DNA of 64,000 bases from Pseudomonas sp. P5_109 (GCF_034009455.1 NZ_CP125380.1:4849501-4913500), one strand, 5' to 3'. Positions 45,723 through 55,242 are shown, counted from the first letter of the stretch. Notes: generated by a model from the sequence alone, not told the origin. A program made the numbers and translations.

Positions 45723-47777
45723 ATGTCCCACGCCCCTACTCTGCAAAGTTTCATCGCCGGCCGCTGGATCGGCCAACACGGCGCACAAGTGCTGCGCAGC
45801 GCCATCGACGGCCATGAAATCGCCCGCACCCATGAGGAGCGCCCGGACTTCGCCGAGGCCATCGAGCATGGTCGTCGCCAGGGTATCAGCGGCCTGATGG
45901 CACTGGACTTCCAGCAGCGCGCCCAGCGTCTCAAGGCCCTGGCCCTGTACCTGAGCGAGCGCAAGGAACAGCTCTACGCGATTTCCCATCACAGCGGCGC
46001 CACCCGTGCCGACAGCTGGATCGATATCGAAGGCGGCAACAGCACCCTGTTCACCTACGCCAGCCTCGGTTCCCGCGAGCTGCCGTCGGGCAACGTCGTC
46101 CACGAAGGCCCGGCCATGCAGCTGAGCAAAATGGGCACCTTCGCCGGCACCCACATCCTGGTGCCTCGCGGCGGCCTGGCGGTGCACATCAACGCCTTCA
46201 ACTTCCCGATCTGGGGCATGCTGGAAAAATTCGCGCCGAGCTTCCTCGCGGGCATGCCGTGCATCGTCAAACCAGCCAGTGCCACCAGCTACCTGACCGA
46301 AGCCGTGGTGCGCCTGATGGACGAATCGGGCCTGCTGCCAGCGGGCAGCCTGCAACTGATCATCGGCGGCACCGGCGACCTGCTCGACCGCCTGCAAGGC
46401 CAGGACGTCGTGACCTTCACCGGTTCCGCCGACACCGCGGCCAAGCTGCGGGTCAACCCGAACCTGATCCGCAATTCGGTACCGTTCAACGCCGAAGCCG
46501 ACTCGCTGAACTGCGCCATTCTCGCTCCGGACGTGACCCCGGATGACGAAGAATTCGAGCTATTCATCAAGGAAGTCGCCCGGGAAATGACCACCAAGGC
46601 CGGGCAGAAATGCACCGCCATCCGCCGCGCCATCGTCCCGGCCAAGCACATCGATGCAGTCGCCACGCGCCTGCGTGATCGCCTGGCCAAGGTGGTGGTC
46701 GGTGACCCGTCGGTGGAAGGCGTGCGCATGGGCGCACTGGCTTCCCACGACCAGCAGAAAGACGTGGCCGAGCGTCTGGAATCCCTGTTACAGAGCAGCG
46801 ACATGCTGTTCGGCGCCCGCGACGGTTTCGAACCACGCGGCGAAAATGTCGACAAAGGTGCGTTCTTCGCCCCGACCCTGTTGCAAGCCCGCGACCCGCA
46901 TGCCGAAGGCGGCGCCCACGACATCGAAGCGTTCGGCCCGGTCAGCACCTTGATGGCCTACGACGACCTCGACGAAGCCCTGGCCCTGGCCGCTCGCGGC
47001 AAAGGCAGCCTGGTAGCCAGCCTGGTGACCAAGGATCCACAAATCGCCGCCAAGGCGATTCCGGTGGCGGCAGCCCTGCACGGGCGCCTGCTGGTGCTGG
47101 ATCGCAACTGCGCCGGCGAATCCACCGGTCACGGCTCGCCATTGCCGCAGCTCAAGCACGGTGGCCCGGGTCGTGCCGGTGGCGGTGAAGAACTCGGTGG
47201 CCTGCGCGCAGTGAAGCACTACCTGCAACGCGCGGCGGTGCAAGGTTCGCCGACCATGCTGGCGGCGGTCACCGGCGAATACGTGCGCGGCGCCAAGGTC
47301 ATCGAAACCGACGTGCATCCGTTCCGTCGCCACTTCCAGGACCTGCAGATCGGCGAATCGCTGCTGACTCACCGCCGCACCGTCACCGAGGCGGACCTGG
47401 TGAACTTCGGCTGCCTGTCGGGCGACCACTTCTACATGCACTTCGACGACATCGCCGCCAAGGAATCGCAGTTCGGCAAGCGCATCGCCCACGGTTACTT
47501 CGTGCTGTCGGCAGCAGCCGGTCTGTTTGTATCCCCTGGCGTCGGCCCGGTGCTGGCCAACTACGGCCTGGACACCCTGCGCTTCATCAACCCGGTGGGC
47601 ATCGGCGACACCATCCAGGCGCGCCTGACCTGCAAGCGCAAAATCGACCAGGGCAAGAAGAGCCCGCAGGGCATCCCGCAAGGGGTGGTGGCGTGGGATG
47701 TGGAAGTGACCAACCAGCTGGGTGAGCTGGTGGCGAGCTATGACATTTTGACTTTGGTCGTGAAGCGCGAAGACTGA
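45723..47777 (+). CDS. paaZ: Bifunctional oxepin-CoA hydrolase / 3-oxo-5,6-dehydrosuberyl-CoA semialdehyde dehydrogenase
   Basis: Fusion enzyme of 684 residues that opens the oxepin ring and oxidises the resulting aldehyde. The N-terminal aldehyde dehydrogenase domain (to about residue 520) has the general base Glu in VPFNAEADSLNCAIL and the nucleophile Cys in TTKAGQKCTAIRRA. The C-terminal MaoC-like hydratase domain has LSGDHFYMHFDD and GKRIAHGYFVLS, with the catalytic Asp and His. I start at the ATG giving MSHAPTLQSF, preceded by AGGAGC. Last of the pathway genes. Confidence 0.94.
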   Translation: MSHAPTLQSFIAGRWIGQHGAQVLRSAIDGHEIARTHEERPDFAEAIEHGRRQGISGLMALDFQQRAQRLKALALYLSERKEQLYAISHHSGATRADSWIDIEGGNSTLFTYASLGSRELPSGNVVHEGPAMQLSKMGTFAGTHILVPRGGLAVHINAFNFPIWGMLEKFAPSFLAGMPCIVKPASATSYLTEAVVRLMDESGLLPAGSLQLIIGGTGDLLDRLQGQDVVTFTGSADTAAKLRVNPNLIRNSVPFNAEADSLNCAILAPDVTPDDEEFELFIKEVAREMTTKAGQKCTAIRRAIVPAKHIDAVATRLRDRLAKVVVGDPSVEGVRMGALASHDQQKDVAERLESLLQSSDMLFGARDGFEPRGENVDKGAFFAPTLLQARDPHAEGGAHDIEAFGPVSTLMAYDDLDEALALAARGKGSLVASLVTKDPQIAAKAIPVAAALHGRLLVLDRNCAGESTGHGSPLPQLKHGGPGRAGGGEELGGLRAVKHYLQRAAVQGSPTMLAAVTGEYVRGAKVIETDVHPFRRHFQDLQIGESLLTHRRTVTEADLVNFGCLSGDHFYMHFDDIAAKESQFGKRIAHGYFVLSAAAGLFVSPGVGPVLANYGLDTLRFINPVGIGDTIQARLTCKRKIDQGKKSPQGIPQGVVAWDVEVTNQLGELVASYDILTLVVKRED

Positions 47778-47812
47778 TTTTCATCCGGAATCTCTGTGGG
47801 CTGTGCTGGCCT

Positions 47813-47971
47813 CTTCGCGGGCAAGCCCGCTCCCACAGGGTTCTCTGCTGATTACAAACTTTGTGGTCAACCACCTACCAATGTGGGAGCGGGCTTGCTC
47901 GCGAAAGCGGTGTGTCAGTCAACATCAATGTTGAATGTCAGTTCGCTTTCGCGAGCAAGCCCACTCCCACA
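47813..47971. repeat. Lone REP arm followed by a REP doublet
   Basis: A single arm TTCGCGGGCAAGCCCGCTCC ends near 47837. A full doublet at 47882-47971 (arms TGTGGGAGCGGGCTTGCTCG, one mismatch CCCACTCC in the right arm) follows. It lies between the convergent paaZ and LuxR genes. Confidence 0.85.
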
Positions 47972-47989
47972 TTTGATCTGCGTTGTCTG

Positions 47990-48841
47990 CTAATGCTTGC
48001 GCAACCACTCGATAAACAGCGCAAACAGTTCCGACTGCGAGCCCACTTCCAGTTTCAGGTACAGGTTCTTGCGGTGCATGCGCACGGTTTCCGGTGAGAT
48101 GCTCATCTGGCTCGCCGTGGATTTCACCGAGTGCCCGCGCAGGATCATGTGTGCCACTTCCCGCTCGCGCTCGGTGAGCAAGTCGCTGCCAAAATGCTCG
48201 AACGCCGACTGCACCCGGTGCTTGAGATCATCGCGCAGGCCCTGGTCTTTTTCGCACTGGATCTCGTGACTGCGCAGCATCCCGCGCTGGCTGAATTCGC
48301 TGATGAACTCACGCACCAGCGGTTCCACGGCGCGCAGCAGATTCAGCTGTTCGACGCTGAGGCATTCACCACCGAAACCTTGATAAAGACTGACGGAAAT
48401 CTTCGTGTCATTGCCGGTATCGACAATGTAGTAGCTGTCTTCCGAACAGCCCGCCTTCAGGTAATAGGTCTTGTAGTAATCACTGTCGAAGAAGTTGTCC
48501 GGGGCAATTTCCTCCAGGTGATAGAAGCCTTGCGCCAGCCCCTGCTCCACCGCCAGGCAGAACGGATCAAGCAAATAGCCCCCGGCAAAATAGCGCTCAA
48601 GAATCGACACCTGATACTCCTGGGCAATCCCGCGCTGATGCAGCAACTGGGGCGCGCGGTCCTTGCGTTCCAGGCTGATCATCATCGACTCGACGGACAC
48701 CAACTGCGCCAACGCTGACGCCAGGTATTGCAGGGCGTCAGGCTCATCGATATGGGCGAATGCCTCGCGCATTCCCCCATGCCATTTGTGCAATGCCCCG
48801 AAGGGCATCGCGATCAGCGTATCGTCGTCTGGTTTGTTCAT
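47990..48841 (-). CDS. LuxR-family transcriptional regulator
   Basis: Regulator of 283 residues with an N-terminal sensory region I do not recognise and a C-terminal LuxR-type helix-turn-helix (LLTEREREVAHMILRGHSVK, STASQMSISPETVRMHRKNL). I start at the ATG giving MNKPDDDTLIAM; longer frames overlap the upstream aminotransferase gene. It is third after the binding-protein and aminotransferase genes on the minus strand, so it probably regulates them in response to an amine or its breakdown product. No autoinducer-binding domain is evident. Confidence 0.85.
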   Translation of the reverse strand: MNKPDDDTLIAMPFGALHKWHGGMREAFAHIDEPDALQYLASALAQLVSVESMMISLERKDRAPQLLHQRGIAQEYQVSILERYFAGGYLLDPFCLAVEQGLAQGFYHLEEIAPDNFFDSDYYKTYYLKAGCSEDSYYIVDTGNDTKISVSLYQGFGGECLSVEQLNLLRAVEPLVREFISEFSQRGMLRSHEIQCEKDQGLRDDLKHRVQSAFEHFGSDLLTEREREVAHMILRGHSVKSTASQMSISPETVRMHRKNLYLKLEVGSQSELFALFIEWLRKH

Positions 48842-48894
48842 GCCCCGCAGTCTAGCGGGAGTACAGCCCCTTGGTAACAGCCTGTGTGGCGAAT

Positions 48895-50313
48895 TCATTG
48901 GCCGCCATACTGACCGCTGGCCTGAAGCTCCGCTGCCACTTCGACAATGCATTCGCGCAGGGTCTCGACGATTTCGTCGACCTGGGCAAACGTCAGGATC
49001 AGCGGCGGCGACATCACGTTCAGGTGCATGATCGGCCGCACCAGCAAGCCTCGGGTCTGCGCTCGGGAGTGAATCATCTCGCCAATGTTGATCTCGTCGG
49101 CAAACAATTTCTTGGTGCGCTTGTCCGCGACGAATTCAACGCAGGCCATCAGCTTCAGGCAGCGCACATCCCCCACCAGCGGCAAGTCGCGCAGGGTCGC
49201 CAGGCGCTCTTCCAGATAGGCGCCCACCGTGTCGACATGGGCCAGCAGGTTTTCCCGCTCGATGATCTCGATGTTCTTCAGCGCCGCCGTGCAGCACACC
49301 GGGTGACCGCTGTAGGTAAAGCCGTGGGTGAAGCAGCGGCCCTTGCCCGGCTCGGCGATGACTTTCCAGATGCGGTCGGAAAAGATACACGCGCCCAGCG
49401 GCAGGTAGGCCGAGGTCAGGCCCTTGGCGGTGGTGATGATGTCCGGCTGCACGTCGAACACATCATAGGAGGCGAAGAACTTGCCCAGGCGCCCGAACGA
49501 GGTCACCACTTCGTCGGCGACGAACAGGATGTCGTAGCGCTGGCACACCTCCCACATGCGCTTGAGGTAACCCCGGGGCGGAATGATCACCCCGCCCGAG
49601 CCCATGATCGGCTCGGCGAAGAAGCCGGCGACCTTGTCCGCGCCGATCGAGAGGATCTTGTCTTCGAACTCCTTGACCAGGAACTCGAGGAACTGTGCCT
49701 CGTCCATGCCATCGGGCGCGCGGTACGGGTTCGGGTTGGAAACGTGGTGGATCAGCGGGTTGGCGTAATCGAACTCCGGCACGCGGTCGGCGGCCTTGTT
49801 GCCGATCGACATGGTCAGGGTTGTGGAGCCGTGATAGGCATTGAACCGCGCAATGACGTGCTTCTTCTCGGGTTTGCCACGGCAGTTCTGGTAGTACTGG
49901 ATCAGCCGGTAGGCGGTGTCCACGGCGGTGGAGCCACCGGTGGTGAGGAACACATGGTCGAGGTCGCCGGGGGCCAGGCTGGCGAGTTTTTCGCACAGCT
50001 GGATCGCCACGTTGTTGGACATGTCGGAGAACGGATTGGAGTAGGCCAGCTGACGCACCTGATCAGCGATGGCCTCGGCCATTTCCTCGCGGCCCAGGCC
50101 GATGTTGGTGCACCACATGCCGCCCACCGCATCAAGGAAGCGGTTGCCCTGGGTGTCGTAGATGTAGGCGCCATCGCCTGCGACGATGTTCAACGAGCCC
50201 TGCTCGGCGTGTTCGTCGAACACGTGATAGCCGTGCATATGGTGAGCCTTGTCGGCCTTGACCAGCCGGGACTCGTCCGCTGGGGAAAAAACGCTGCGTG
50301 TTGGCGTCGCCAT
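48895..50313 (-). CDS. Class III (omega) aminotransferase
   Basis: PLP enzyme of 472 residues. The Schiff-base Lys is in DIITTAKGLTSAYLPLGA, the PLP-binding Asp in ILFVADEVVTSFGRLGKFFA, and the phosphate contact in FLTTGGSTAVDTAYRLIQYY. Class III enzymes of this size act on terminal amines such as putrescine, beta-alanine or taurine, usually with pyruvate. The neighbouring PotF-like binding protein points to a polyamine. It starts at ATG after AGAGG, 41 bases downstream of the binding-protein gene. Confidence 0.9.
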   Translation of the reverse strand: MATPTRSVFSPADESRLVKADKAHHMHGYHVFDEHAEQGSLNIVAGDGAYIYDTQGNRFLDAVGGMWCTNIGLGREEMAEAIADQVRQLAYSNPFSDMSNNVAIQLCEKLASLAPGDLDHVFLTTGGSTAVDTAYRLIQYYQNCRGKPEKKHVIARFNAYHGSTTLTMSIGNKAADRVPEFDYANPLIHHVSNPNPYRAPDGMDEAQFLEFLVKEFEDKILSIGADKVAGFFAEPIMGSGGVIIPPRGYLKRMWEVCQRYDILFVADEVVTSFGRLGKFFASYDVFDVQPDIITTAKGLTSAYLPLGACIFSDRIWKVIAEPGKGRCFTHGFTYSGHPVCCTAALKNIEIIERENLLAHVDTVGAYLEERLATLRDLPLVGDVRCLKLMACVEFVADKRTKKLFADEINIGEMIHSRAQTRGLLVRPIMHLNVMSPPLILTFAQVDEIVETLRECIVEVAAELQASGQYGGQ

Positions 50314-50354
50314 AAATAAACCTCTAACCGAAATTGACTAACGATCGAAACAAA

Positions 50355-51461
50355 TCAGATGCCGCTTTTCACGGTGCTCCAGACCCGGGTGATCGCCCGC
50401 ATGTCCTTGGCGTCCTGGGTCTTCTGCGGGAACAGGCGCTCGCGGGTCTGTGCATCGGGGTAGATCGCCGGGTTGTCGCGCACATCGGCGTTCAACAACG
50501 GCGTGGCCGCCGCGTTGCTGTTGGCGTAATTGATGTAATCGCTCACATCGGCCATCACCTGCGGCTGCATCAGGTATTCGAGGAATTTGTGAGCATTGGC
50601 GACGTGAGTCGCATCGGCCGGGATGTACATGTTGTCGAACCAGATCAGCGAGCCTTCCTTGGGAATGAAGTACGCCAGGTCGATCTTCTTCTTGGCTTCG
50701 GCGGCGCGGGCCATGGCGGTGGCGTAGTCGCCGGACCAGGTCATGGCCATGCACACGTCGCCGTTGGGCAGGCTGGTCAGGTAGTTGACCGAGTCGAACT
50801 TGCGGATGTAGGGCCGCACCGACAGCAGCAATTCCTGGGCGGCTTTCAGGTCCTCCGGTGCGGCGCTTCTCGGGTCGCGTCCCAGGTAGGTCAAGGCCAT
50901 GGGAATGACTTCGGTCGGGGCGTCGAGCAGGGTCACGCCGCAGTCGGCGAAGCGCGAGACGATTTTCGGGTCGAAGATCATCGCCAGCGAACCGATCGGC
51001 GCGTCCGGCATGCGCTCCTTGATCTTGTCGACGTTGTAGGTGACGCCGTTGCTGCCCCAGGTGTACGGTGCCGAGTACTGGGTGCCCGGGTCATAGCCTT
51101 GCAGGTCCTCGAGGATCTGCGGATCCAGGTTGGTCCAGCCCGGCAACTGTTTTTTATCCAGCGGCTGGAACACCTTGGCCTTGATCAGCGGCGGTGCCAG
51201 GGAGGCATTCAACACGATCAGGTCATAACCGGAATGGCCGGTGAGCAATTTGGCCTGCACCGTTTCATAGGAATCGAAGGTGTCGTAGACCACCTTGATA
51301 CCGGTGGCCTTTTCGAAATCGGCGATGGTTTTTTCACCGATGTAGTCCGCCCAGTTGTACAGCCGCAGCGTATTGCCGTCGTCCACTTGAGCGGCGTAGG
51401 CATTCAAGGTCAGCGGTACAACAAACAGACTGGAAATCACCTTAAGCAGTGTCTTGCCCAT
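50355..51461 (-). CDS. Polyamine-type ABC transporter substrate-binding protein (PotF/SpuD-like)
   Basis: Periplasmic binding protein of 368 residues with a signal peptide (about 1-23, ending NAYA). Family motifs include LRLYNWADYIGEKTIADFEK, YDTFDSYETVQAKLLTGHSG and WGSNGVTYNVDKIKERM; the Trp/Asp ligand pattern of PotF (NWADYI, later WSGDYATA and WFDNMYIPADA) is present. It is the first gene of the operon with the aminotransferase and LuxR gene. No permease or ATPase genes are adjacent, so it would share a transporter encoded elsewhere. Confidence 0.9.
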   Translation of the reverse strand: MGKTLLKVISSLFVVPLTLNAYAAQVDDGNTLRLYNWADYIGEKTIADFEKATGIKVVYDTFDSYETVQAKLLTGHSGYDLIVLNASLAPPLIKAKVFQPLDKKQLPGWTNLDPQILEDLQGYDPGTQYSAPYTWGSNGVTYNVDKIKERMPDAPIGSLAMIFDPKIVSRFADCGVTLLDAPTEVIPMALTYLGRDPRSAAPEDLKAAQELLLSVRPYIRKFDSVNYLTSLPNGDVCMAMTWSGDYATAMARAAEAKKKIDLAYFIPKEGSLIWFDNMYIPADATHVANAHKFLEYLMQPQVMADVSDYINYANSNAAATPLLNADVRDNPAIYPDAQTRERLFPQKTQDAKDMRAITRVWSTVKSGI

Positions 51462-51561
51462 AGCAAATGCACCTTATAGCGAGTTCGGCTCTGGATGAGC
51501 GGATGCCCTCACTATTGGTCGATTCACCCGGCGGGACCATACCCCGAATGGGTGTGTGTCG

Positions 51562-51616
51562 TTTTTGGCACACCGGCATGGCAAAAAGCGGCAGCGCAGT
51601 TGAACCGTTTTGCCAT
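51562..51616. promoter_or_regulatory. TTTTKSCA repeats in a divergent promoter region
   Basis: Between the binding-protein operon and the hydratase gene lie TTTTTGGCA (51562-51570), ATGGCAAAA (51578-51586) and TTTTGCCAT (51608-51616). The last two are perfect 9-bp complements with centres 30 bases apart (about three helical turns). This looks like an operator, possibly for the LuxR protein; inferred from arrangement only. Confidence 0.35.
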
Positions 51617-51675
51617 AGATCGGGGTGGGTCCGGCGCTTAAAGTGGCAGCCTGAACCGACCCTGCGGAGCCTGCG

Positions 51676-52458
51676 ATGACAGATTTGATCAAACACGAGC
51701 AACGCGACGGCGTGTTGACGCTGACCATCGACCGCCCGGACAAGCTCAACGCGCTGAACAACGCCATGTACACCCGACTGGCCGACCTGCTGCAGGCCGC
51801 CGACGAAGACGAGCAGACCGGCGTGATCATCATCACTGGCGGCCCGACCTGCTTCACCAGCGGCAATGACCTGGTGGACTTCCTGCAGAATCCGCCGACT
51901 CATCTGGACGCCCCGGCGTTCCACTTGATGAAAGTCGTCACGCGCCTGCAAAAGCCGCTGATCGCGGCAGTCTGCGGGGCGGCCATCGGCATCGGCACCA
52001 CGCTGCTGTTGCATTGCGATCAGGTGCTGGTCACCCGCAACGCCAAGCTGCGCATGCCGTTCGTCAACATCGGCCTGTGCCCCGAATTCGGCGCCAGCCT
52101 GTTGCTGCCACGCCGCCTCGGCCATGCCCGCGCTGCGAGCCTGCTGCTGTTGGGCAACGGCCTGGACGGCAACGAAGCGGTCAATTGGGGCATTGCCAAC
52201 GAAGCGTTCGACGACGGCGAGCAATGCCTGGCGGCGGCCCTCAAGATCGCCCAGCGCTTCCTGGCCATGCCCCAGCAAGCCTTGCGCCAGTCCCGGCAGC
52301 TGATGAAGCAGGCGTCCCTGGCTGAACTGGAAGCCACCCTGCGCGAAGAAAACACGCTGTTCATCCAGCGCCTGAATACCGACGAGGCGAAAACCGCCTT
52401 GAACGCCCTGCTCAATCGCAGTACAGATAAGAATCCACCGAAAGGAAACCAGCCATGA
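51676..52458 (+). CDS. Enoyl-CoA hydratase/isomerase
   Basis: Crotonase-fold enzyme of 260 residues. The oxyanion loops are TCFTSGNDLVDFLQNP and AVCGAAIGIGTTLLLHCDQV. The region NIGLCPEFGASLLLP lacks the second catalytic Glu pair of classical hydratases in the usual place, so isomerase activity is possible. It overlaps the following thiolase gene by 4 bases (ATGA), so the two probably serve one acyl-CoA route. Confidence 0.87.
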   Translation: MTDLIKHEQRDGVLTLTIDRPDKLNALNNAMYTRLADLLQAADEDEQTGVIIITGGPTCFTSGNDLVDFLQNPPTHLDAPAFHLMKVVTRLQKPLIAAVCGAAIGIGTTLLLHCDQVLVTRNAKLRMPFVNIGLCPEFGASLLLPRRLGHARAASLLLLGNGLDGNEAVNWGIANEAFDDGEQCLAAALKIAQRFLAMPQQALRQSRQLMKQASLAELEATLREENTLFIQRLNTDEAKTALNALLNRSTDKNPPKGNQP

Positions 52459-53636
52459 ACACTCCAGAAATCTACGTCGTCAGCGCCGCCCGTACCGCCA
52501 TCGGTACCTTCGGCGGTTCGCTCAAGGACGTGCCACTGGCCGACCTCGCGACCACGGCCGTGAAAGCCGCCCTGGAGCGAGCCGCCGTGGACCCGGCGCT
52601 CGTTGGCCACCTGGTGATGGGCAACGTGATCCCGACCGAAACCCGTGATGCCTACATCTCCCGCGTCGCTGCAATGAACGCCGGCATTCCGAAGGAAACC
52701 CCGGCCTACAACGTCAACCGTCTTTGCGGTTCGGGCCTGCAAGCGATCATCAACGCCGCCCAGACCCTGATGCTTGGCGATGCCGACATCGTCGTCGGTG
52801 CCGGTGCCGAATCCATGAGCCGTGGCCCGTACCTGATGCCGAGCGCCCGCTGGGGTTCGCGCATGGGCAACGCCCAGGTCATCGACTACATGCTCGGTAT
52901 CCTGCATGACCCGTTCCATGGCATCCACATGGGCATCACCGCCGAGAACGTCGCCGCGCGCAACGGCATCACCCGCGAAATGCAGGACGCCCTGGCCCTG
53001 GAAGACCAGCAACGCGCGGCCCACGCGATTGCCAACGGCTACTTCAGCGAGCAGATCGCGACCGTGGAAATCCAGGATCGCAAAGGCGTCAAACTGTTCA
53101 GCGTCGACGAACATCCGCGCGCCACTTCCCTGGAACAGCTGGCAGCCATGAAGCCTGCGTTCAAGAAGGACGGCTCGGTCACCGCCGGCAACGCCTCGGG
53201 CCTCAACGACGGCGCCGCCGCACTGGTCATGGCCAGCGGCAATGCGGTCCAGGCCAATAACCTGAAACCCCTCGCCCGCCTGGTCAGCTACGCCCACGCC
53301 GGCGTCGAACCGGAGTTCATGGGCCTGGGCCCGATCCCGGCCACCCGCCTGGCGCTCAAGCGCGCCGGCCTGACCGTCGCCGACCTGGACGTGATCGAAG
53401 CCAACATCGCCTTCGCCGCCCAGGCTTGCGCCGTCAGCCAGGAACTGGACCTCGACCCGGCCAAGGTCAACCCGAACGGTTCGGGCATCGCCCTGGGCCA
53501 TCCGGTGGGCGCCACCGGCGCAATCATCGCCACCAAGGCCATCCACGAACTGCATCGCACCGGTGGCCGTTACGCGCTGGTGACCATGTGCATCGGTGGT
53601 GGCCAGGGGATTGCGGCGATTTTCGAGCGGGTCTAA
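52455..53636 (+). CDS. Acetyl-CoA acetyltransferase / 3-ketoacyl-CoA thiolase
   Basis: Thiolase of 393 residues with nucleophile Cys in [17 protein letters not shown], catalytic His in NPNGSGIALGHPVGATGA and second Cys in TMCIGGGQGIAAIFE. Length and motifs fit both AtoB/PhaA biosynthetic thiolases and BktB-like degradative ones; I cannot decide. GGAAACC precedes the ATG. It is coupled to the upstream hydratase/isomerase. Confidence 0.93.
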   Translation: MNTPEIYVVSAARTAIGTFGGSLKDVPLADLATTAVKAALERAAVDPALVGHLVMGNVIPTETRDAYISRVAAMNAGIPKETPAYNVNRLCGSGLQAIINAAQTLMLGDADIVVGAGAESMSRGPYLMPSARWGSRMGNAQVIDYMLGILHDPFHGIHMGITAENVAARNGITREMQDALALEDQQRAAHAIANGYFSEQIATVEIQDRKGVKLFSVDEHPRATSLEQLAAMKPAFKKDGSVTAGNASGLNDGAAALVMASGNAVQANNLKPLARLVSYAHAGVEPEFMGLGPIPATRLALKRAGLTVADLDVIEANIAFAAQACAVSQELDLDPAKVNPNGSGIALGHPVGATGAIIATKAIHELHRTGGRYALVTMCIGGGQGIAAIFERV

Positions 53637-53659
53637 CTCCCGAACATTTGCTGAACACC

Positions 53660-53762
53660 TGTGGCGAGGGAGCTTGCTCCCGCTGGACTGCGCAGCAGGC
53701 CCCCGCTTTTTTAAGAGTCGGGGCCGCTGCGCGGCCCAACGGGAGCAAGCTCCCTCGCCACA
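53660..53762. repeat. Inverted repeat, TGTGGCGAGGGAGCTTG type
   Basis: Same family as 12607-12698: arms TGTGGCGAGGGAGCTTGCTC and complement ending at 53762, with a nested hairpin (CCCCGCTTTTTTAAGAGTCGGGG) in the centre. Confidence 0.87.
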
Positions 53763-53920
53763 TTTGACCGTGTAACGCCCGCCGGAGAAGCAACCGGCGC
53801 TTGATGGATTCCCCCGGCAACTGGTCGCAATCGATCAATACCGCCCCCGCCCCGCACCCTAGATTACCCCTCAGAACACGAAGCCGTTTCGCGCGGCCAG
53901 TCACTGAGGAGATCGCCCCC

Positions 53921-55090
53921 ATGCACAGTTTCCACAACCGCAAGCAGCAGAGCCCGATCGATGGCTGGGACCATCAGGACCCGGAAGAGGCCTTCACCCT
54001 GCCCTCGCGTTACTTCTATGACGAAACCCTGTTCAAGGCCGAGCGCGATAACATTTTCATGCACGCCTGGCACGTCGCCGGGCACGTCAGTGAGTTCGCC
54101 GAGCCGGGTCAGTACGTGGTCACTGACCTGTTCGACCAGAGCGTGGTGGTGGCGAAAAACCGTCAGGGCCAAATCCACGCCTTCCACAACGTTTGCCAGC
54201 ATCGCGGCAATCGCCTGCTCGAAGAACGGCGCGGCACCACCGGCGGCGTGGTGCGTTGCGCCTATCACTCGTGGTGCTACGAAATGGACGGCAGCCTGCG
54301 CAGCGCACCCCGCTGCGAGAAGATGAAAAACTTCGAGTTGCAGCAGTTCAACATCCCGCAGGTGCGCACCGAAGAAATGGGCGGCTTCATTTACTTCAAC
54401 CTCGACCCGAACGCGCCGTCCCTGCGGGATTTGTTCCCCGGTGCCGACGAGGAAATGCGCCGGGTGTTTCCGGACCTGGTCGACATGCGCCTGATCGAGG
54501 AGCAGGACGTGATCGTGCCGGCCAACTGGAAGGTGATCATGGACAACTCCATCGAAGGTTATCACTTCAAGCTGTCGGGGCCGTGCCATATCGACCTGGC
54601 GAAGCTGATCGATTTCAAAGGCTATCAGTTGAGCAAACGCGACAACTGGTGGACCTACATCGCCCCGGCCAACCTCTCAGTGACCGAAGCCTACGGCGTG
54701 CCCCTGCGCAAGGACCTCAACCCCGACGAGTGCTTCTTCAACATCGGCATGTGGCCGAACAACACCTTCTATACCTTCCCGTTCTCGGAGTTCCTGGGCT
54801 CGTTCATCATGATCCCGCTGGACGCCGAACGCTCGCTGCTGCGCTTCGGCTACTACTCCAGCAATGCCGAGACGGCCGAGGTGAGCAAGTCCTGCATGAA
54901 GTGGATGAACGACGATCTGGGGCCGGAAGACATCGCGCTGAACATCTCGGTGCAGAAAGGCCTGCGCTCCCTCGGTTACGACCAGGGGCGCTACATGATC
55001 GATGCCCAGCGCAGCAATGAAAGCGAGCACCTGGTGCATCACTTTCATCGGTTGGTGTTTAACGGGATTCATGGCTCAACGTCGATCTGA
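53921..55090 (+). CDS. Rieske oxygenase alpha subunit, GbcA/carnitine-oxygenase-like
   Basis: Terminal oxygenase of 389 residues of the ring-hydroxylating family branch that includes glycine-betaine and carnitine oxygenases. The Rieske ligands are in NVCQHRGNRLLEER and VVRCAYHSWCYEMDG. The catalytic iron region NWKVIMDNSIEGYHFKLSGP has the expected Asn-Glu-Tyr-His pattern. The start is ATG after GAGGAG; a longer frame covers the repeat-side spacer. A GMC dehydrogenase, a GlxA regulator and a choline/betaine-type binding protein follow, suggesting a quaternary amine or similar small substrate. No reductase partner gene is present. Confidence 0.85.
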   Translation: MHSFHNRKQQSPIDGWDHQDPEEAFTLPSRYFYDETLFKAERDNIFMHAWHVAGHVSEFAEPGQYVVTDLFDQSVVVAKNRQGQIHAFHNVCQHRGNRLLEERRGTTGGVVRCAYHSWCYEMDGSLRSAPRCEKMKNFELQQFNIPQVRTEEMGGFIYFNLDPNAPSLRDLFPGADEEMRRVFPDLVDMRLIEEQDVIVPANWKVIMDNSIEGYHFKLSGPCHIDLAKLIDFKGYQLSKRDNWWTYIAPANLSVTEAYGVPLRKDLNPDECFFNIGMWPNNTFYTFPFSEFLGSFIMIPLDAERSLLRFGYYSSNAETAEVSKSCMKWMNDDLGPEDIALNISVQKGLRSLGYDQGRYMIDAQRSNESEHLVHHFHRLVFNGIHGSTSI

Positions 55091-55108
55091 CTGGATAAAT
55101 GCAGTCCC

Positions 55109-55198
55109 TGTGGGAGCGGGCTTGCTCGCGAAGAGGGAGTGTCAGTCGACATTTTTATTGCCTGATACACCGCCTTCGCGAGCAAGCCCGCTCCCACA
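55109..55198. repeat. REP doublet (TGTGGGAGCGGGC type)
   Basis: Arms TGTGGGAGCGGGCTTGCTCG and complement ending at 55198, between the Rieske and GMC genes. Confidence 0.88.
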
Positions 55199-55242
55199 GG
55201 GGGTATGTGTTCTGACCTTTCATTGATGGAGCGTCCCAAGCC

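Noticed and set aside
51540..51620. A sigma-54 promoter (TGGCAC-like followed by TGGCA) upstream of the polyamine-type genes.
   Set aside because: The GG and GC elements are not at the required spacing on either strand.
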